From contig OZ007579.1 of the NCBI GenBank assembly GCA_963931925.1, positions 26,810,867-26,874,866 on the forward strand: a DNA stretch of 64,000 nt, given 5' to 3'. The translations under genes were made by a program, and so were the position numbers. This document shows, in pieces, positions 1-10,545 of the stretch (position 1 is the first letter of the stretch; every line of letters starts with the position of its first letter). The DNA comes from Onchidella celtica (Eukaryota; Mollusca; Gastropoda; Systellommatophora; Onchidiidae). The notes below the pieces were generated by a model. It saw only the letters and a list, made by a program, of their open reading frames with translations, was not told where the DNA came from and did not search any database.

Positions 1-1
1 C

Positions 2-3000
2 GCAGACAGAGCCGAGAAGGCCGCGGAACGCGAACGACAAAGAGAAATAGAAGAAAGAGCCGAGAAGGCCGCGGAACGCGAACGAGAAAAAGAAAAAGAA
101 GAAAGAGAACGACAAAGAGAAATAGAAGAAAGAGCCGAGAAGGCCGCGGAACGCGAACGAGAAAAAGAAAAAGAAGAAAGAGAACGACAAAGAGAAATAG
201 AAGAAAGAGCCGAGAAGGCCGCGGAACGCGAACGAGAAAAAGAAAAAGAAGAAAGAGAACGACAAAGAGAAATAGAAGAAAGAGCCGACAAAGCGGCTCA
301 TCGAGAGCACGAAATTGCCCTAAAGAAATTAGAGCTGCAAGGAAACCAACCGACCGCGGTTCCAAGTGTTCCAACGAATAATGTTAAAGCAAAACCAAAG
401 CTTCCAACCTATAATGATAAGGTCGACCAGATCGATTCTTATATTCATCGTTTTGAGCTCCACGCGGTAGCCGCCGGATGGGAAAGAACTGAATGGACTT
501 CGTGCCTTGCAAATTTATTAACGGGACGTGCACTTGAAGTATTCCATGGCCTCAACATCGAGGATTCTAAAAATTACGACATCCTTAAAAAGGCTCTTTT
601 AAAGCGTTTTCAACACACCGAGGACGGTTTTCACCAAAGATTCCGGACTTGTAAGCCAGACCCGTCCGAAAATTTTTCAACGTACGTCGACCGCCTAAAG
701 CACTACTTAGACCGCTGGATTCAGCTGGCTGGTGTCGCTGACGGTAATTTTAAAGGGCTTTATGAGCTCGTTCTGAAGGACCAAATATTTAACGCGTGCC
801 ATTCAGAACTAGTCTCCCACATTAAAGAGTGGGCACCTAAGACGTTAGCGGAAATCACGTCCTTAGTGGAACAGTACGCGTCCGCACACCCTAATCGTTC
901 GCTGGCTAAAGCCAAAACTAGCGAACCGTTTTATGCCGGAGTCGGTGGAACTGCGCCAATGGGTACAAGAAATTCTCGACCAGTTCATCGCCAGACGCCG
1001 TCTCCGCGTGCATATTCCGAACCGCCGCCCAATAAAGCTCGCGGTTTTCCAAGCCGTGCTGGACCTCCCACTCGGGGACATTTTATTCGCTATTCAGGTC
1101 CACCCCGTCGTGACGTTAACGAGGGCTACCATTATCAGAGCCCACCATGTCTACCTCCTTGGGCATATTATAATAATCCATATAATGCACCTCCAATGCA
1201 ACCCAGACGTAATATATATGACAGCATTAGGTGTTATCGGTGCAATAAACCAGGTCATACGTCAAAATATTGTAGGGTTCAGTTTGAAGCTGCAAATGCT
1301 TGCACCGTCATTGTTCCGGCTGCACAGAGTAGCCGTACCGTTGAAATTACGTCGCCCATGACGGGCACCGTTCCGGTTATGTCGGCCCTCCATCAACACG
1401 GGTCATTGACCTTATATGAGGGTCATGTTAACGCCATACCCGCGTCTGTCTTACGCGATTCAGGTTGCACCACTATCGGTGTTAGGGAATCACTGGTCAG
1501 ACCGACCCAGCTGATTGAACAACAGGCAACCTGCATTACTTTCGGGGGCTCCGTCGAGCGATTCCGTCTCGCGGAGATATACATCGACACGCCATTCATT
1601 ACAGGTGTCGTAACGGCATGCGTATTACCAAATCCGGTCGCCGATCTAATTATTGGTAATTTACCACAGGTTAATGATACACCTGACGGCCAGTTAAAAG
1701 TTTGGAACGAAAACGTTGCGTGTGTCACCACACGACAACAGTCAAAACGTCCACCGGATGGTACTTTACAAACCCCTGCGTTTGATTTTAATGTCACGCC
1801 TACAGTTTTCTATAAGGAACAACAAAGCGATCCATCACTAAAACCGCTGTTTGCGAAAGTTCAGCCTCAGAACCGAAATGCCTCTCCGTTTATCATTAAA
1901 AATGAATTATTATACAGAAATTTCCGAAATAAACGTGAGACCATTGAACAGCTCGTAGTGCCTAAGTCGTTCCGTCGCGACATTCTGCGTCTCGCGCATG
2001 ATACATCATTTTCAGGCCATCAAGGTTCAGCCAGAACCAAATCACGGATATTGGCTCATTTTTTCTGGCCTGGTGTATACGCGGACGTGAACCGTTTTGT
2101 GGCGCGCTGCGATGTATGTCAAAAACGTACACCTAAAGGTAAAGCATCACGCGCACCCCTTCAGGAGATGCCTCCAGTCTCAACACCATTCGAGCGTGTC
2201 GCAGTTGACATAGTAGGTCCTCTTAGTAAATCAGACAGAGGCCATCGATTCATCCTTTCGGTAATCGACTACGCGACGCGCTGGCCTGAGGCTATTCCTT
2301 TGAGAGACATTACGGCTGACCATGTCGCTGAGGCGCTTGTTACTATTTTCTCGCGAGTCGGATTTCCGACCGAGATTCTTTCAGACAGAGGACCACAATT
2401 CACCTCTGATCTATACAAAAAGGTACTAGAATTAGCGGGAATTAAACAGAAATTAACGTCCCCCTATCATCCGCAGTCAAATGGTTGTTGCGAGCGGTGG
2501 AATGCGAGCATGAAGTCTATGCTAGCACGCGTATCCGCCGACAAACCTGGAGACTGGGACCGTCAGCTCCCCGCTATTCTCTTCGCCTATAGGGAACTCC
2601 CGAACGCGTCCACGGGTTTCTCCCCATTTGAGTTATTATACGGACGTAAACCACGTGGCCCGATGGCCATACTTAGTCAATTGTTCGCCGGTTCTGAAAC
2701 CGACGATTATGATACGCGATGCGCGTATCAATATGTTGTCGATCTCCGACAACGAATTATTAATGCATGCAAAACCGCTCTGCAATTTGCATGCGCTAGA
2801 GCGAGTTCTTCAAAATTTTATCGCGATCAGGGCGCCCAAATGCGCGCCTTGTCCGTCGGAGATCTGACACTTGTTCTTTTGCCGCAAACGCAAAACAAAC
2901 TCCTTCTAACTTGGAAGGGACCATACAGAGTCCTTAAGAGACTCTCCAGAGTGAATTATTTGATAGATATTCGTGGGCAGAGGAAAATATTTCATATTAA

Positions 3001-4549
3001 TGTGCTGAAAAAGTACCTGCCTAGCGATGATCGTCGTAACAACTCCGTTCATGTCGTCCCAAGGGCCAACGCGGCTTTAGTTACTGTCGACGACGAGGAC
3101 CCTTTGAGTATCGACAAATCGTTGCCCATATTACAGGCCACCGAGAGTATAAACGATGTTAATATCAATGATGAGCTTGCGCCCTCGCAGAAACAGGATC
3201 TTACACACCTGCTCCAAGAATTTGCCACGGTGTTCACGGATTTGCCGGGTTCTACGTCTTTAGTCCAACATGTAATACGACTTCAGACAGACGTACCAGT
3301 GTTTGTTAAACCGTACCCGCGCCCGCTGCACGCTCACGAAACGATAATTACAGAAGTACGTGCCATGCTACGGCTAGGCGTCATAGAGCGATCAACAAGT
3401 CCGTATTGCTCGCCGATTGTCTTGGTCAAGAAGAAGGACGATACCGTGCGTTTTTGTATTGACTATAGAAAGCTCAATGCTATAACCATCTATGATGCCG
3501 AACCCATTCCCAATCAGGAAGACTTATTCGCGCGGTTATCCAATGCAAGTATCTTCTCGAAAATAGACTTATCCAAAGGATATTGGCAGATTCCTCTCGA
3601 AGAAGGAAGTAGACAATATACAGCTTTTCAAACCCCTTTGGGTTTAATGCAATGGAAATATATGCCTTTTGGACTGGTTACTGCACCAGCCACGTTCGCG
3701 CGCATGATGAACATCTTACTAAATGAATTGTGCTGCGTTCTATCATATTTCGATGATATATGTATTTTTCAGGCTGATTGGGCTGGCCACTTAATGGCCC
3801 TTCGTGAAGTTTTTGCCGCTCTTCGCCGAGCTGGCCTTACCGCGCGACCCAGTAAAGTGTTCCTAGGATATCACCATATAAACTTTTTGGGTCATACCAT
3901 AACCCACGGGGTTCAGACTCCAGACGATCGCAAGATATCCAGTATTTTGAAACTACAACCCCCTAAAACTAAAAAGCAAGTCCGTAGCTTGTTGGGACTT
4001 TTGAATTATTACAGGAAATTCATACCAAACTTTTCCTCTCTCTCAGCCCCGTTATCTGATCTAACGAGGAAGAATCTTCCAAATAGAGTCGTCTGGACGC
4101 CTCAGTGCGCTGATGCCCTTCAGACTATTCAGAATTTATTTTCTACTTTCCCTCTGCTTGTTTTACCCGATATACGCCAGACATTCGTCGTCCGAACGGA
4201 TGCATCAGATAAAGGAATAGGCGCCGTGTTACTCCAACAGCGTGACGGTTTCTTGCGACCGTGCTTATATGCAAGCCGGAAATTACTTGATCGAGAGACG
4301 CGCTATGCGATTGTCGAACGAGAGTGCCTCGCAATTGTTTACGCGGTAGATGCATTTTCTCGATACTTATTAATGTCCGAATTTATAATTGAAACGGATC
4401 ATCGACCATTACTGTTTCTTAAGTCGAACAGAGCCAAGAATGCTCGACTAACCAGATGGAGCCTGGCGCTCCAGGAATACAAATTTACTATTCGGGCTAT
4501 ACCTGGGGAGGATAATTTACAAGCTGATGTATTGTCCCGTTTGATTTAG
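2..4549 (+). CDS. gag-pol: Gag-Pol polyprotein, single frame, integrase before reverse transcriptase
   Basis: One frame is open from base 2 to the TAG at 4547-4549 (at least 1515 codons), so Gag and Pol are fused without a frameshift or stop; the start codon lies upstream of the window. Order: charged coiled coil (2-350); Gag capsid-like region (about 400-900); CCHC zinc knuckle, C-X2-C-X4-H-X4-C (1232-1273); aspartic protease DSG (1457-1465) with a LIIGN strand near 1650; integrase zinc finger with His at 1997 and 2018 and Cys at 2108 and 2117; DD35E catalytic codons at 2207, 2384 and 2492; GPY/F motif (2918-2926); RT with catalytic Asp at 3566 and YFDD at 3746-3757; RNase H with TDAS (Asp at 4199) and later ETDH and ADVLSR motifs. 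All catalytic residues are intact, so the copy may be young. Products would act in cytoplasmic particles (reverse transcription) and the nucleus (integration). Confidence 0.95.
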   Translation, partial: ADRAEKAAERERQREIEERAEKAAEREREKEKEERERQREIEERAEKAAEREREKEKEERERQREIEERAEKAAEREREKEKEERERQREIEERADKAAHREHEIALKKLELQGNQPTAVPSVPTNNVKAKPKLPTYNDKVDQIDSYIHRFELHAVAAGWERTEWTSCLANLLTGRALEVFHGLNIEDSKNYDILKKALLKRFQHTEDGFHQRFRTCKPDPSENFSTYVDRLKHYLDRWIQLAGVADGNFKGLYELVLKDQIFNACHSELVSHIKEWAPKTLAEITSLVEQYASAHPNRSLAKAKTSEPFYAGVGGTAPMGTRNSRPVHRQTPSPRAYSEPPPNKARGFPSRAGPPTRGHFIRYSGPPRRDVNEGYHYQSPPCLPPWAYYNNPYNAPPMQPRRNIYDSIRCYRCNKPGHTSKYCRVQFEAANACTVIVPAAQSSRTVEITSPMTGTVPVMSALHQHGSLTLYEGHVNAIPASVLRDSGCTTIGVRESLVRPTQLIEQQATCITFGGSVERFRLAEIYIDTPFITGVVTACVLPNPVADLIIGNLPQVNDTPDGQLKVWNENVACVTTRQQSKRPPDGTLQTPAFDFNVTPTVFYKEQQSDPSLKPLFAKVQPQNRNASPFIIKNELLYRNFRNKRETIEQLVVPKSFRRDILRLAHDTSFSGHQGSARTKSRILAHFFWPGVYADVNRFVARCDVCQKRTPKGKASRAPLQEMPPVSTPFERVAVDIVGPLSKSDRGHRFILSVIDYATRWPEAIPLRDITADHVAEALVTIFSRVGFPTEILSDRGPQFTSDLYKKVLELAGIKQKLTSPYHPQSNGCCERWNASMKSMLARVSADKPGDWDRQLPAILFAYRELPNASTGFSPFELLYGRKPRGPMAILSQLFAGSETDDYDTRCAYQYVVDLRQRIINACKTALQFACARASSSKFYRDQGAQMRALSVGDLTLVLLPQTQNKLLLTWKGPYRVLKRLSRVNYLIDIRGQRKIFHINVLKKYLPSDDRRNNSVHVVPRANAALVTVDDEDPLSIDKSLPILQATESINDVNINDELAPSQKQDLTHLLQEFATVFTDLPGSTSLVQHVIRLQTDVPVFVKPYPRPLHAHETIITEVRAMLRLGVIERSTSPYCSPIVLVKKKDDTVRFCIDYRKLNAITIYDAEPIPNQEDLFARLSNASIFSKIDLSKGYWQIPLEEGSRQYTAFQTPLGLMQWKYMPFGLVTAPATFARMMNILLNELCCVLSYFDDICIFQADWAGHLMALREVFAALRRAGLTARPSKVFLGYHHINFLGHTITHGVQTPDDRKISSILKLQPPKTKKQVRSLLGLLNYYRKFIPNFSSLSAPLSDLTRKNLPNRVVWTPQCADALQTIQNLFSTFPLLVLPDIRQTFVVRTDASDKGIGAVLLQQRDGFLRPCLYASRKLLDRETRYAIVERECLAIVYAVDAFSRYLLMSEFIIETDHRPLLFLKSNRAKNARLTRWSLALQEYKFTIRAIPGEDNLQADVLSRLI
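11..290 (+). repeat. In-frame 75-bp tandem repeat inside gag
   Basis: The motif GCCGAGAAGGCCGCGGAACG begins at 11, 59, 134 and 209, with a variant at 284. Spacing is 48, 75, 75 and 75 bases, all multiples of three, so Gag gains 25-residue (once 16-residue) Arg/Glu/Lys/Ala-rich blocks of coiled-coil type without losing frame. The number of repeats upstream of the window is unknown. Confidence 0.9.
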
Positions 4550-5140
4550 TATTCTAAAATAGTCTGTTGAACATTGAGGTTGAGCATTTTTCACCTTTTT
4601 CGGAGACCGTGGATGGTTTCACATTATATTGTCCTACCAATTATGGACATTCTTTCTCAAAATTTCCATGTGATTCCTTTTTCCATTAGCGTCCATCCTG
4701 ACCATGACCTGAGTTTCAGACAACCTTGACGCCTTTGTCTGCGGGTCAATGAGATGAGGAAATGGCAAACCGAGCGACCAGACCTACTGCTGCCAGGATA
4801 CCATTACTTTAATTAACTATTGTTCGTTCATGTTCTATGAATGTATTAATTACGCTCAATGAAGCGATGAGCTAGTTGCTCAATATTTCAGTCTTTACAG
4901 TATGTCTGTGTGAGAGAAGTTTATCACTTTAATTCTTAAGTGCTACAATAATTATATATTATCACAGAACGTCGCATATAAATATACATATGCTATTGTC
5001 CATCGATAATGCACGTTCTTAGAATTATTTTTTTTTGACTTTCAGTAACGATATATTTTTTACTATATAGCCCTTTCCAAAGTACTATTACATAGCAACG
5101 TTAGTAGACAGTTATGTCGTTCAAACCCTAAGTTTTCACT
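4550..5140 (+). other. 3' untranslated region of the first retrotransposon
   Basis: About 590 AT-rich bases between the Gag-Pol stop and the polypurine tract. No convincing ORF or env-like sequence is visible. A long 3' non-coding stretch is also present, though shorter, in the second element of the window. Confidence 0.7.
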
Positions 5141-5153
5141 GGGGTGGGGGATG
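5141..5153 (+). promoter_or_regulatory. Polypurine tract (plus-strand primer)
   Basis: GGGGTGGGGGATG lies immediately before the LTR start TGTCAAG. The second element has GGGGAGGGGGATGA at the matching place, which supports both boundaries. The G-run would resist RNase H and prime plus-strand DNA synthesis. Confidence 0.82.
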
Positions 5154-6388
5154 TGTCAAGAACAGATTTAATTCATAAATGTTTCCACTGACTAAATTTT
5201 TGTGAGAGAGCAGTGAGTAATTTTTACAAACGTAATTATTGTGCGAGCCAGCATAACTTGGTCTCGTGGGCAATTTGTTTTGAACAGTTTTTTTATAATA
5301 GATAGACAGAAGGTGTGGGGAAGGATAGACGGACAGCGTAGGTGTGCATGACTGAGCACTTTTTATATCTCGTGTTTTGAACTAGGTTCAGTAAAGAGGG
5401 AAGGGGTGAGTAGGAATTAAATGTTATTGAGACGTCTGTTGACGTACAGAAAATACCGTGATCCAGAGTAAAAGCTCGGGGTTTTGAACATGTTAAGAAT
5501 TTATTGCTATAAAATTACATTTTGTTGTCTTGGGTGATTCGACCTTTGATGTCGACCCAAGGTCGTTGCGTAGGGCTGTTACTTAAAATAACTCAGTTCG
5601 GCAGCTGAGCTAGAAGTGGTTGCACCAATCACAATCCAGGAATTAGACGGTAAGCTGCAGATGCAGTCCAGTATTTAAGGCCATACAGAACTTAGTTCTG
5701 GGCCACATGTAGAAAATCCATTTACGAGGTGGACGGCGATAGTCCTCAGCCAGATGAGAGACACAGAGACGCAGTTGAGCAGTCCATTGTGAGGAGCCTG
5801 ATTTAAAGCTCCAGAGCCTAAGCTACTTGGTTTGATATAAACCCACAGCGTTTACATCCAGCGCTCTCACTCCTAGTGAGGGCCTCATGGTGAGAGTCCA
5901 TACTAATTTGTAATGATGAAAGTGAACCGTTCTACTTACTTTTGAAGACAGTTTCAGAGCTACCGCCAGACAACGCATGGTTGTACAAGCATTCTCCATG
6001 GCGTGTCTAGAGGAAATGTCCATATCCTAACATGTCTCATTGAATTAATAGAATTTAAACTGTTAGATCCGTCGCCACGTGCGCGGATTCTTTTTGCCAT
6101 ATAACTCATATGACCTGCAAGTAGTTAGATTGAATACGTTAGTCTTTATAAAAGCTGTAGTTCCATTAGTTAGATTCAGTTGCCTTTGAATTGATATTTA
6201 TATTTATAATTATATTTGTTACATTAATTCCTGTAATTAAACTGCCCTACAGTTCTGCTAAAATTGAAAGCAATTGATTTATTTAGTTTTTAGAGTGCAA
6301 GTATTTATTTTTGTGTGTTCGTCGATTGTGGGAGCGGACCTCGAAAGAGTGTCAGTCGGAATATCCCCATGTAACCCACATCGCGACA
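5154..6388 (+). repeat. 3' LTR of the first retrotransposon
   Basis: Begins TGTC after the polypurine tract and ends GACA, a 4-base inverted terminus, giving 1235 bases. The length is close to the 1196-base LTR of the second element. A TATAAAAG box lies at 6147-6154, which would place U3 at about 1 kb and R-U5 in the last 240 bases. The 5' partner is outside the window, so the boundaries rest on the polypurine tract and the TG..CA ends. Confidence 0.8.
6147..6154 (+). promoter_or_regulatory. Candidate TATA box of the LTR promoter
   Basis: TATAAAAG inside the LTR, about 240 bases before its end, a suitable position for starting genomic RNA at a downstream R region. No transcript evidence. Confidence 0.45.
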
Positions 6389-6651
6389 CATATATACCAA
6401 ATATAAGGTCCAGCATTTTAAAGAGAGAGGCCAATAATTGTTGTTAATGGGAATTGTTACGTTCTGTTGAGAGCCGCAGTAATATTCATTTGAGTTTTAT
6501 GGCCAATTCCCTTGACTACGAATGCCGAACAGATCCCAGTCAGCTTTGTCTGATAGGGTCTTTCTGGAGTTACTAATAGTAGGTATCACAAAGTGATTTT
6601 TTTTTTATGCCTGAATGGAAAATTTAATTCCAGAAGACAACAATGCAATGA

Positions 6652-6669
6652 GCACACACACACCCACAC

Positions 6670-6704
<35 letters not shown>

Positions 6705-6725
6705 TACACACACACACACACACAA
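6652..6725. repeat. (CA)n microsatellite
   Basis: About 74 bases of CA dinucleotides with occasional CATACA interruptions. Confidence 0.95.
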
Positions 6726-7892
6726 ATTACTCAAATCGATTGATAAAAAAAATTAATATATATTTATATCCGATTTTTGAACTTCAAAAATTTTGCGCCG
6801 CATTTCAAGGTGAAAATGGGCCATCTTTAAGACCCTCTAAATGCAACAAATAATACTTTTTTTCACAGAAATTGTGCTAAAGACTTTGTGAAAATCAGTA
6901 ACCTGAAATATTAAAAGCATGGGGAAAGTAATAAAGTCTAAGAAAAATATCTTCAAATATTAATAAATATTCAATAATTTTGCATATTTGGCAGTCACAT
7001 ACAAAGTGAAGACAGAAGAATGTTTGGCTCATCACTGCTTGTAATCTATTTGCCTGAGGCTGTCTAGATTTCTTTTACTAACAACAGATCCTTATCCCAA
7101 GTAACCTCAATTTTTTTCAGGCCTCTCATAACAGTTTTAAGGCAGTTATAATATGATGAACATGACATCGGAGCTCAAATTGCAGATTCGGCAGAAACCA
7201 AACAAATTAACACCAATTTCCAGGATTTATGAAGCACCATAAAACTTTAACCCAAAATGATACAGAAACAAACTAAATATCATTTTAAAGCTTACCTCAA
7301 GCTCAGTTACATACAATAAAGAAAAAAGTCATGAATTGAGGCTGTGAAATATGGCTTTTGACCAAAAAAAGATGTATTTGCAGAAAATGCAAAAATAACC
7401 AGATTTTAAAAATTTGACAAAAACCAGCCAAACGACTTCTAATTCTATTAATGTTTCATACACCATTTATAAGCAATTTAAAAGCTTAATTTCATGACAC
7501 TTGAATGAAGTTGGTATCTGAGACATAATTATGTTTTGTAACAGTATCTTGTTTATTGTCATATTCTGATTGAAATTTTGTGGCTCAGTTTGATCACTTA
7601 TTCGGCATCACGTGATTCAGGTGAACTGCAGCGTCCCCTCTTTGGACTTGGAGCCCCAGAATCCTCGTCTTCTATATTATGAGCTAAAGATTGACACAGA
7701 TACCCATAGGTTTGTTGTTTAGAGCCAGTTAATTTAAGATGTTTTTCTTCTAGAAAGATTTTTGGGTATTTTATATGAAGTCTCTAGTCATCGACCTTCC
7801 CAGACCTCAACAGGCGTTCGAGTTCCACTTGTCTTGTGCAGACACCCACTTGTGATATGATCGCATTGAAAATTTCAGTCTTCTGTTGTTTT
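6726..7892. other. Non-coding, AT-rich stretch
   Basis: No gene, clear exon or strong repeat is visible here. ORFs are short and AT-driven. Confidence 0.5.
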
Positions 7893-8391
7893 TCAGAAAT
7901 ATCTATGGGAGACGTCTGCAAATATGCTCTTGGTTTTCTGATTCAAGAACGTGACCTCCTTTTTTAATGCTGAATTTAGTTTATAATAATTATGTTCTGG
8001 ACTCTTCAGATTTTCAACATGTGTAATCAGCTCTTCATGTTTTTTCGTTTTCATTTGAACTTCAGTGGATGATTCTGATACAATTTCAGACAGGTTTTCT
8101 ACTTCACTGTCTAACTGTTGTTTCATTTTTTTTCAACCGCAACGGAGCTGACATTAATCTGAGGTTGTCATTTTCCATGTCCAAAGCTTCAAGCTTAGCA
8201 TTTGATTTTACAATGGACTTCTTTAATTGTCTACAGTCCTGTATGGTGACTACAGGTTCAACTTCTTCATGATTACAGCATAATGTTTCATTTAGGAAAT
8301 TGTGCAACACATCTTTATTCCCCTTCTTCAATTTCTTTGTCTTCTTAGAAACAAGCGACATTTTATTTCTCATTTGAGCTTCTGTGCACAT
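7893..8391 (-). pseudogene. Coiled-coil-like ORF fragment with a frame change
   Basis: Two overlapping minus-strand frames (8391 to 8104, then 8126 to 7893) both read as Lys/Glu/Leu-rich, coiled-coil-like protein. The switch falls at a T8 run (8127-8134), consistent with a one-base slip. The first frame stays open upstream to about 8650, without a clear start. The upstream part contains a roughly 35-base near-duplicate (about 8389-8423 and 8489-8523), which argues for repeat-derived DNA. I do not recognise the family. It could be an exon of a decayed transposon gene or chance. Confidence 0.3.
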
Positions 8392-8904
8392 CTTGTCTGC
8401 CAGCAGCTGACTGTGTCCAACCTGGCTTTGCTTGATAAGGTTTTTTCTGGATTTACCAGGAAAATATAGGAAATTATGGTGTGCACTTCCTGTCTGAGAG
8501 CAGCTGGCTGTGTCTAACAGGGCTATGTATGATACCCCACCAAGGATAGAAACAGAATGAGAATTTTGATATTTTCCAGGCAGAAACCCTAAGAAGACCC
8601 GACTCGCAGAATTGACGTCACGTTTGCACGTAGGGATGACGTCGTTCCTGATCTGCTGTACGACATCGTGCCGACGTCAGTTTCATTTAGGGAGCGTGCT
8701 CCTATGGTAATCCTTTCAATCCTACGGGAATCTACATTGGATTGACGTAAGGTTGATACCTGGCTATTTTTAGATGTAGACGGACCTCAGGGCTTCCTCC
8801 CCTGCTGTCATAAAGTGCAAGTGCAGGCAAAGGTACTCTAAGTGCGGTTGACGAAATATTATTATAAAAACCACAGAAAACCTGTGGGGTCACAGCAAGG
8901 CTAT

Positions 8905-9470
8905 AAGCAACGACAAAATTGGGCAAAAAAGAAAAAAGTTGTATGTAGCAAAGCCTCGCTTAGGAAATAATACCCAAACGATACAATGTAAACTAAAAGA
9001 GAAGACAGAAAATGTTCGATATTTCATTTAAAAAAATTAAAAATAAATAGAATAGAAAAAAAGGAAAACAGAACAGATAAAACAATCGAACAATAAAAGA
9101 TTTCAATAGGAAATGTATAGCGCGTCACTTTGAGCTTCCAACCTATACATTGGCAGTCGTGATTCTGTGTTGCTGACTAAGCAAGAACTCGCAGTTAAGT
9201 AAACATATTCTGTTTCAATTCTAAACATTTCCTATTAAAATCTTTTAGTGTTCGATTGTTTTATCTGTTCCATTTCTTCTTTTTTTCTGCTGTTTTTTTT
9301 TTTCTTTTCTTTTTTTTTTTCCCCCTGATGAAGGCGTTAGCCAAAATATCAAACATGTTCTGTCTTCTCTTTTAGTTTGCATTGTATCCTTCGGGTATTA
9401 CATGTATTTCTTACGCGAGACTTTGCTACACACATGTACAACTTTTTCTTTTTGCCCAATTTTGACGTTT
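8905..9470. mobile_element. Large inverted repeat (foldback), Penelope-like ends suspected
   Basis: The left arm (about 8905-9122) is the imperfect reverse complement of the right arm (about 9220-9470), with about 100 bases between. Shared landmarks include AAACAATCGAACA and its complement, the TAAAAGAGAAGACAGAA block, and GGGCAAAAA near each outer end. The right arm contains CCTGATGAAGGCGTTAGCC followed by AAAATATC (about 9325-9352), resembling the hammerhead-like block of Penelope-like elements but with a degenerate core. A third partial copy lies at 34514-34600. Confidence 0.7.
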
Positions 9471-9795
9471 GTAAGTGCGGTTGCAACCTTGGGATGTTTC
9501 GGCCTATGTGAGACTACAACACACCTATGGAACCAAGTGCTTTACAGTTATACACACAATACACTTTATTGGGGCACGTGGGATGGGGGCTTAATGTACG
9601 TTAGTAAAAGACAGCCTAAAATAACTTGAAGTAGATCAGTTAAGCAATTTTGAAAGCAATAATTATACAGTGAAAAGATAGACAGATATTTCACACAGAT
9701 ATAATGACAATGATCTAAAGATATACAAGTAGGCCTGCATGTAACAACTGCTAAGCTAATTACCCTGAAAGAAGATAATGCAAGGCGACTTCATA

Positions 9796-9982
9796 CCAAG
9801 GCTGGTGTGGGCGTCAGACTATAGGCCTAAGTGGCTGCCACCTAATTATCATGCATCACACTAAAACACTACTCATTGCTCACAGACCGCTGTGATGTGA
9901 GCAGTGAGTAATGTTTTAGTGGGATGCATAATACACGTAATTGGACGGCGAGCCACCAGTTTGGGGCCTACGCCAGCCTTGG
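9796..9982. mobile_element. 187-bp palindromic MITE
   Basis: The halves are near-perfect reverse complements. It opens CCAAGGCTGG and closes CCAGCCTTGG, and the centre carries matched TGAGCAGTGAGTAATG-type arms around 9890. There is no coding capacity. A target duplication was not resolved by eye. Confidence 0.82.
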
Positions 9983-10494
9983 ACTGGTTCACCCCTGACT
10001 TGGGCTTCTTAGATATAAGAGAGACAACTCAGTTTTTACTTCGGAGTTGCTAAGCTGGCAGTGGCAACGCGTTTTGCCCATTCCTTATTTTCAGATTGAA
10101 GAACGTTAAGTTAAAAAAAAATATTTCAAAATAATGGATGTGTTGGGCTAAAGAAAATGAATTTAAAAAGATCCGAGTTAGAAGGGAATAGTTGATGTAT
10201 TTATTATTTACCTACTTATTTATTCATTTATTATTTTTTGTTATTATTGGAAAGTTGATGTTTAACAAATTCCATCCAATTTCAAGTTTAATAATTTTAA
10301 GTTCTGCAGCTCTGCCAGGTGTAGCTCGCTGACTGCCGTACGAATTCTGCTGTGTTTATAATATCATTTTGCTGTGATTGGGCTTTAGTCCATTTCATTC
10401 AAGATACAGAATCAAAATGATGTGCTTATTATGTATATAATTACAGTTAGTCCGAGTAGTTATTTAGTAAAAAATCTCCCCCGTGCTCTTTGGA

Positions 10495-10545
10495 CACAAA
10501 TAAATAAATAAATAGGACCTAAATAAATAAATAAATAAATACATG
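10495..10545. repeat. (AAAT)n microsatellite
   Basis: AAATAAATAAATAAAT runs interrupted by AGGACCT. The same mixture, with AGGCCCT interruptions, fills 12130-12575. Confidence 0.85.

Larger units (their letters stand above)
1..6388 (+). mobile_element. Ty3/Gypsy LTR retrotransposon, Gmr1-like domain order (5' end outside window)
   Basis: The element is cut by the window start, so its 5' LTR, primer-binding site and Gag start are not visible. What is present reads in order: Gag coiled coil and capsid-like region, CCHC knuckle, protease, integrase, reverse transcriptase, RNase H, a 3' untranslated stretch of about 600 bases, a polypurine tract, and a 3' LTR ending at 6388. Integrase lies upstream of RT, the order known from Ty1/copia and from the Gmr1 group of Ty3/Gypsy elements. 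No envelope gene is visible. The possible 5-base target duplication after the LTR is CATAT (6389-6393); its partner is outside the window. Confidence 0.93.

Noticed and set aside
1423..1797. Antisense ORFs over the retrotransposons (also 60036-60572)
   Set aside because: Shadows of the Gag-Pol frames with no features of their own.
4550..5140. Envelope-like gene downstream of pol in the first element
   Set aside because: No ORF of useful length, signal peptide or membrane segment on the sense strand.
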